A stretch of DNA of 9,381 bases from assembly GCA_028819675.1 (NCBI GenBank), contig JAPPKT010000410.1, positions 1 through 9,381 on the forward strand, given 5' to 3'. Below are positions 5,897 to 9,381 of the stretch, piece by piece (position 1 is the first letter of the stretch; the number at the start of each line of letters is the position of its first letter). Source of the stretch: Caldilineaceae bacterium. Its GTDB lineage: Bacteria; Chloroflexota; Anaerolineae; Caldilineales; Caldilineaceae. Under the pieces are notes generated by a model. That model saw only the letters and a program-made list of their open reading frames with translations. It was not told the DNA's origin and searched no databases. The translations under genes were made by a program, and so were the position numbers.

Positions 5897-7463
5897 GCGC
5901 AGCGGCTCCTGCTAGTTCCTGGAACTGGTTCTGCAGTGCCGCTGACCGGTTGTAGAGCGCTTCCGCAACGCTTTCGTATTCCTCCGGCTCAATCCCTTCA
6001 ATCCTATCAAACGGTATCTCTTCAATCGTCGAACCGGAAGAATCGTCTTGCTCGCGAAATAGCCAGACTCCTACCTCCTCAGGCAGGAGCGAAACTGATT
6101 CGGCTGAATCGCTATCATGTTCCTTCGATAGTCCCTCTAATTCCCCCTCGCGCATCAGATTAGCGAGTTCCATCAGAAGCCAGTCGCTGTGGGTGGTTAC
6201 GACTACCTTTACGCCAGCGCGAACGAGGCGAGCCAAGGTCCGGGCCATCTGCGTCTGAGCAGCGGGATGCAGATGTGCTTCAGGTTCTTCAATAATAAGC
6301 ATGTCGCCAGCGGAAACGATGCCTCGTAGAAACAGCACAACCGGGGCGAGTTCGGTCACCATTGACGACGCCCGCGCCAGCCGTATGTCCTTCTCGGTCT
6401 CCCAGGGCCGGTAGACAAACTCCGGATATCCCCCTGCGATGGCTCGATTCGACCTGATCCGCCCTGCAAGTGTTTCTCGCTCTAAAGCATCCGCGGCCTT
6501 GGCCATTGAACCCACGCTACTACGGTCTTCCTCAAAAAGGATCAATTTTTGCAAGAAATCTGATATCATGCCCGAAAAGGTAGGAAGCTCTGGAAAGCGC
6601 TCCATTCCGACGCGAGTTGACCGCGCTACTAGAGAGCTGGCGATAACGCGGTGGCTCTGCATAATGCCACTACGGGCGGCCGGCAAGTAATGAGTTTCAC
6701 CATGCCAGCCCGCAGCACTAGCGAGGTGCTTTTCAAAAGAGTCAAGAATAAAAGGGCTTGTTATCCAAGCATCTTCTCTAAGGGAGTCCTCAAGCAACTG
6801 TTGAAATTGCTGCAGTTCTCGCCTGATTCCTAGCTCTTCAGCTGACCATCCCTTTGGGAGAAGTACAATGTCTTCGACTTTGCCATCTGTAGATAAACCA
6901 GAATCAGTAACACACAACGCGTAGCTCCACAGATCTTGCTTCGCCTCACTGGCCCTTAGGGAAATCTCCATTTTCGCGCTTGCGGGCAACCGGACCAGTT
7001 CAGAAACTGATTCAAGATCGAAGCAGCGCTCCAGTTCAATTCCAATGAATTCACCCAAAGAAAAAGGATCTCCTATGGTGATCCAGGCGGTATCTTGCAG
7101 ATTAATGGGAAAGTCCGAGAATTTGAACTGCCTACCCTCTGCATCCAGTTTCGCCCTAAAATCTTGGATATCCTCCTTGGTGAAGGCATACCCTCCTGGC
7201 AGGTTCGAATCTAAATCAAAAAAAGGACGCCTTTCATGATCTATGACCGGTAGCCGTCGAAATCCACCCATTATTTGCCGCAACGCATAAACCAATACGG
7301 CGAAGTAAGTTTTTCCGGTGTTGCTGGGACCAACAAGAACTGTCAAAGGGCGTAAGTCTACTGCTCCACTCTCGATAGGCCCGAAGTTTTTTACCGAAAC
7401 GCGAAAGTCTGGCGGGTCACCCCAATGAAGACCCTGGATTTCGGTAGTCTCGTGTTCGCACAT
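5883..7463 (-). CDS. AAA/ABC-type ATPase of the OLD/AAA_15/AAA_21 group
   Basis: A 526-aa cytoplasmic ATPase with an SMC/ABC-like head. Residues 19-30 (DFRVSVKNFGPI) are the standard opening strand of this group. Walker A is GPSNTGKT (45-52), YLPAARSGI (259-267) is a conserved mid-protein motif, and ASSMVTELAPVVLFLR (365-380) is the signature-like region. Walker B is MLIIEEPEAHLHP (388-400, E392/E393), and the switch histidine is in VVTTHSDWLL (421-430). About 200 residues between Walker A and YLPAARSG form a mainly helical insert. The C-terminus (431-526) is acidic and lacks a TOPRIM domain, so this is not a complete OLD nuclease. The ATG at 7463 has AGGA 8 bases upstream. It overlaps the nuclease gene by 14 bases. 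Comparable ATPases pair with effectors in antiphage systems (Septu PtuA, PARIS AriA). ATPase identity is secure; a defence role is inference. Confidence 0.92.
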   Translation of the reverse strand: MCEHETTEIQGLHWGDPPDFRVSVKNFGPIESGAVDLRPLTVLVGPSNTGKTYFAVLVYALRQIMGGFRRLPVIDHERRPFFDLDSNLPGGYAFTKEDIQDFRAKLDAEGRQFKFSDFPINLQDTAWITIGDPFSLGEFIGIELERCFDLESVSELVRLPASAKMEISLRASEAKQDLWSYALCVTDSGLSTDGKVEDIVLLPKGWSAEELGIRRELQQFQQLLEDSLREDAWITSPFILDSFEKHLASAAGWHGETHYLPAARSGIMQSHRVIASSLVARSTRVGMERFPELPTFSGMISDFLQKLILFEEDRSSVGSMAKAADALERETLAGRIRSNRAIAGGYPEFVYRPWETEKDIRLARASSMVTELAPVVLFLRGIVSAGDMLIIEEPEAHLHPAAQTQMARTLARLVRAGVKVVVTTHSDWLLMELANLMREGELEGLSKEHDSDSAESVSLLPEEVGVWLFREQDDSSGSTIEEIPFDRIEGIEPEEYESVAEALYNRSAALQNQFQELAGAAAREQG

Positions 7464-7740
7464 ATTGAGGTTCCTGCGTTCCCCATTTCGTCATTCTTAC
7501 CCGGGCGGATCTGGATGTCCGAAATGCCCGCGCTCAGGGCAGGCTGACGTCCCTTGCACTTTGACAAGTGCTCGTTGGGACTCGACGAAGTCCGTACCTG
7601 TCTATTTCACTTAACGTGCGCCCCGCAGATGCTGTTTCGCCCCATCAAGAGCTGGTCTCAAGACCAATGCGCTGTTACCGATGCCGCCATACTACCAGTC
7701 CCAGTAGATGGTGGACAAGTCAATTCACGGGAGACAAACA
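7464..7740. other. 277-base intergenic spacer, MFS to ATPase
   Basis: No credible gene is present; the plus-strand frames here continue as antisense frames of the MFS gene. It contains a weak promoter candidate (7493-7521), a 6-pair dyad with a 4-base loop (GCACTT-TGAC-AAGTGC, 7556-7571) and a small TGGTCT-CA-AGACCA palindrome. No T-tailed hairpin was seen after the MFS stop. The spacer sits at the upstream edge of the AT-richer ATPase-nuclease segment. Confidence 0.6.
7493..7521 (-). promoter_or_regulatory. Weak sigma70-like promoter candidate for the ATPase gene
   Basis: On the minus strand CGGACA (7521-7516) and AAGAAT (7498-7493) are 17 bases apart, each matching four of six consensus bases. 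The start of transcription would fall about 23 bases before the ATPase ATG, leaving room for the AGGA ribosome site. Matches this weak arise by chance, so this is only a candidate. Confidence 0.2.
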
Positions 7741-9039
7741 TCACACCCGCGAAATCCGCCGCCTGAACGGCCACCGGTACCGCAACCTCTGCCTCTCCCT
7801 GTACTCCTCATCCCCCGGCGTCGGCGCCGTCACCCGCCCAAACATCACCCAACCCATCACCAGGAAAGCCACACTCAGCAAAAAGACCGCGCTGTGCGGC
7901 GCACCCAGTCGCAACAGCCCAACCGTCACCAGCGGCGCCACCAGTCCCCGCAGCCCCACCACCGTCGACTGGATCGCCGCATACTCCGTCACCCGTTCCG
8001 GGTCAGCCAGCTGGATGCCCGCGCTGATCCGCCCCAGCTCGAAGCCCGCCATCCCCAGACCCCGCGCAATAGCCGAAGGCATCAACATCCACAGGCTTTG
8101 TGCCGACATGTAAGTGAGCGGCGTCACGATCGAGAGCGCCGCGATAGCCCGTACGACGAATAGACCGCCCCGCTTGTCGATCGTCCGTCCCCACACAAGA
8201 TAGCTGAAAAACCAGGTGATTGACTCCACCAGGCCCAGCAATCCAATATCAGAATACGAGAGCTGCAGGCGGTCCACCTGCACGACCGGGTATAGCGGCC
8301 AGCTTAGCAGCCCTCCCAGCCCGAAAAGCGAGTAACTGACCAGGTAGACGGCGAAATTCCTGTCGCTGCGCACAATCTGCCACAGATCGGAAAAAGTCTT
8401 CGTCTGGCGCGGCGGCAACTCCCCCTCGTCGAGGTCAATGCGCGTGAACAGATATGTGGCCAGAATGCCGAATAGCGCACCAATCGGGAAGAGGACCTGG
8501 TACCCTACCCTGTCCAAAGCCCACCCTGCCAATGGCGTGACCAACAGGATGATCGAAACGCGCCCCATCCGCACCGTCGACATCACCTTACCCCGCCCGC
8601 TCTCAGGATAAATCTTCTGGATCACCCGCGTATAGGCCGGGATCACAAACGCTTCCAACAGCCAGAACACGATCCCAATCGCCATCAGCTGCACCGCGCC
8701 CGTCACGAACGCCGTCAGCAAAAAGAGCGAACGCCCCAGCAGCCAGCAGAATACAATAATGTTGATCGTACGCCGCCGCCGCATCAACACGATGCTGAAT
8801 GACGTGAAGACCGAGCCGACAAAAAGCAGGGCTGTATACAGCGCCAGCATATCAACCGTGGCGCCCTGACGTCGCAGCACAACCTGCGTAAACGGGATAA
8901 TACAAGCATAAAAAACGCCGTAAGCCAGCGACATCGAAAGCTCGATGTGCATGACACGGCGCACAGAGGGCGAAAGTGAACCGGCCAGGGCCGTCTCGAC
9001 CCAAATGACGGTTCGACTCACTAATTCTTTTGTATTCAT
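7741..9039 (-). CDS. MFS transporter
   Basis: An integral inner-membrane carrier of the major facilitator superfamily, 432 aa from the ATG at 9039. An in-frame GTG at 9063 would add 8 residues, but GGAGCAAAG directly before the ATG is the better ribosome site, and the GTG lies inside a palindrome. I count about 12 hydrophobic segments, two sets of six divided by a charged loop near residues 200-222 (TRIDLDEGELPPRQTK). Loop 2-3 is strongly basic (RRRR, 87-90), at the place of MFS motif A. PESGRGKVMSTVRMG (145-159) and DRVGYQ (176-181) lie in the N-half, and the motif-A-like WGRTIDKRGG (283-292) in the C-half. The C-terminal 20 residues are Arg-rich and cytoplasmic. Substrate is unknown. It is not tightly linked to the genes downstream, being separated by 277 bases. 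Confidence 0.92.
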   Translation of the reverse strand: MNTKELVSRTVIWVETALAGSLSPSVRRVMHIELSMSLAYGVFYACIIPFTQVVLRRQGATVDMLALYTALLFVGSVFTSFSIVLMRRRRTINIIVFCWLLGRSLFLLTAFVTGAVQLMAIGIVFWLLEAFVIPAYTRVIQKIYPESGRGKVMSTVRMGRVSIILLVTPLAGWALDRVGYQVLFPIGALFGILATYLFTRIDLDEGELPPRQTKTFSDLWQIVRSDRNFAVYLVSYSLFGLGGLLSWPLYPVVQVDRLQLSYSDIGLLGLVESITWFFSYLVWGRTIDKRGGLFVVRAIAALSIVTPLTYMSAQSLWMLMPSAIARGLGMAGFELGRISAGIQLADPERVTEYAAIQSTVVGLRGLVAPLVTVGLLRLGAPHSAVFLLSVAFLVMGWVMFGRVTAPTPGDEEYRERQRLRYRWPFRRRISRV

Positions 9040-9053
9040 CTTTGCTCCAGCCT

Positions 9054-9069
9054 CAGGCACCACTGCCTG
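9054..9069. promoter_or_regulatory. Palindrome before the MFS start
   Basis: CAGGCA (9054-9059) and TGCCTG (9064-9069) are perfect reverse complements around the 4-base centre CCAC, ending 14 bases upstream of the preferred MFS ATG. A 16-base symmetric site at this position could be an operator for a local repressor or a leader hairpin close to the ribosome site. Evidence is symmetry and position only. Confidence 0.35.
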
Positions 9070-9298
9070 GCGTTATGCGTGCGACCTGTACTCAACACTC
9101 TACTTTCGGGCCGGAGCGTCCAACAAGATGCAACGGGCGAACTCGTCCCAAAACGCAACAACCCGGCCCGCCTCCACGGCAGCACCGGACATCACCAATA
9201 CCGTATCACAGACCCACATCCCCGCCAACCGAACCGGGCCTCTGCAAGCAATGATTCTCCAAACCGCTCTGCCCAGCCTTATCTCCCGCTCGGCTCCC

Positions 9299-9330
9299 AC
9301 TGACCACTGACTACTGACCACTGACCACTG
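9299..9330. repeat. Heptamer tandem array ACTGAC(C/T), copy B
   Basis: Four full units (ACTGACC, ACTGACT, ACTGACC, ACTGACC) and a partial ACTG. Unit and orientation are the same as in the array at 1640-1678, but the order of C- and T-ending units differs, so the two arrays are related but not simple copies. It is intergenic, about 260 bases upstream of the MFS start. Confidence 0.85.
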
Positions 9331-9345
9331 CTCTTCTGGGCGGTC

Positions 9346-9360
9346 GGGCCTATTCGGCCC
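9346..9360. repeat. GC-rich hairpin near the window edge
   Basis: GGGCC (9346-9350) and GGCCC (9356-9360) pair around the loop TATTC. A nearby GCGG...CCGC-type pairing is possible in the last 15 bases. No T-tract follows on either strand. It directly follows heptamer array B and may be part of a composite repeat that continues outside the window. Confidence 0.4.
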
Positions 9361-9381
9361 TCCCTTGTGCGGGGGCTCCGC

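Larger units (their letters stand above)
9040..9381. other. 342-base gene-poor region upstream of the MFS gene
   Basis: I see no gene that I can support. A 73-codon minus-strand frame (9321-9100) starts within the heptamer array and shows no recognisable motif, so I do not call it. The stretch holds a palindrome near the MFS start (9054-9069), a heptamer array (9299-9330) and a GC-rich hairpin (GGGCC-TATTC-GGCCC, 9346-9360) near the window edge. The MFS promoter should lie here but no clear -35/-10 pair was found. Confidence 0.6.

Noticed and set aside
5883..7463. Complete OLD nuclease or Gabija GajA
   Set aside because: No TOPRIM domain follows the switch histidine, the remaining tail is about 95 acidic residues, and no helicase gene is adjacent.
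7568..8163. Plus-strand open frames of 181 and 151 codons
   Set aside because: They overlap the MFS coding region antisense and have skewed Pro/Arg/His composition. Only their first part lies in the spacer, and no ribosome site was evident.
9100..9321. 73-codon minus-strand open frame
   Set aside because: It starts in the heptamer repeat and shows no recognisable domain or good ribosome site. It could be real but I cannot support it.
1..9381. tRNA, rRNA, insertion sequence or integrase
   Set aside because: No cloverleaf, rRNA-like stretch, transposase or recombinase motif, or terminal inverted repeats with target duplications were seen on either strand.

Overview
The window looks like part of a high-GC bacterial chromosome. 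All six convincing genes lie on the minus strand, and the plus strand holds only antisense mirror frames. The gene types (an M81/MlrC-like metallopeptidase, a Gfo/Idh/MocA oxidoreductase, a GH43/GH32-like propeller protein, an SDR and an MFS carrier) and the short dispersed intergenic repeats (ACTGACC/ACTGACT heptamer arrays, a TTCGCG-rich element, a GGGGCACCC hairpin) remind me of environmental Chloroflexota such as Caldilinea relatives. Planctomycetes or Poribacteria are alternatives. This placement is an inference and is weak.

In the direction of transcription (high to low coordinates), the layout is as follows. At 9040-9381 there is a gene-poor leader with a second heptamer array. At 9039-7741 there is a 12-helix MFS transporter. 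A 277-base gap follows. At 7463-5414 there is a compact two-gene module: an ABC/AAA-type ATPase (526 aa) overlapping by 14 bases a 160-aa protein with a clear PD-(D/E)XK nuclease signature. This module is visibly less GC-rich than its surroundings and resembles an acquired antiphage-type ATPase-nuclease pair. I do not recognise it as a named system.

Next is a 196-base gap with a dispersed hairpin repeat and an 8+8-base inverted repeat. At 5217-117 there is a four-gene cluster that reads as a small carbohydrate-related catabolic operon: Gfo/Idh/MocA oxidoreductase, predicted glycoside-hydrolase-like propeller protein, SDR oxidoreductase and M81 metallopeptidase. It ends in a strong intrinsic terminator at 41-78. 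The substrate is not evident. Two gaps inside this cluster carry two different short repeats, and one heptamer array supplies the SDR stop codon.

The main candidate for something undescribed is the ATPase plus PD-(D/E)XK pair. Secondary points are a His-to-Glu change at a predicted zinc ligand of the M81 protein, a non-canonical SDR tetrad, and inverted repeats in the leaders of the Gfo/Idh and MFS genes.
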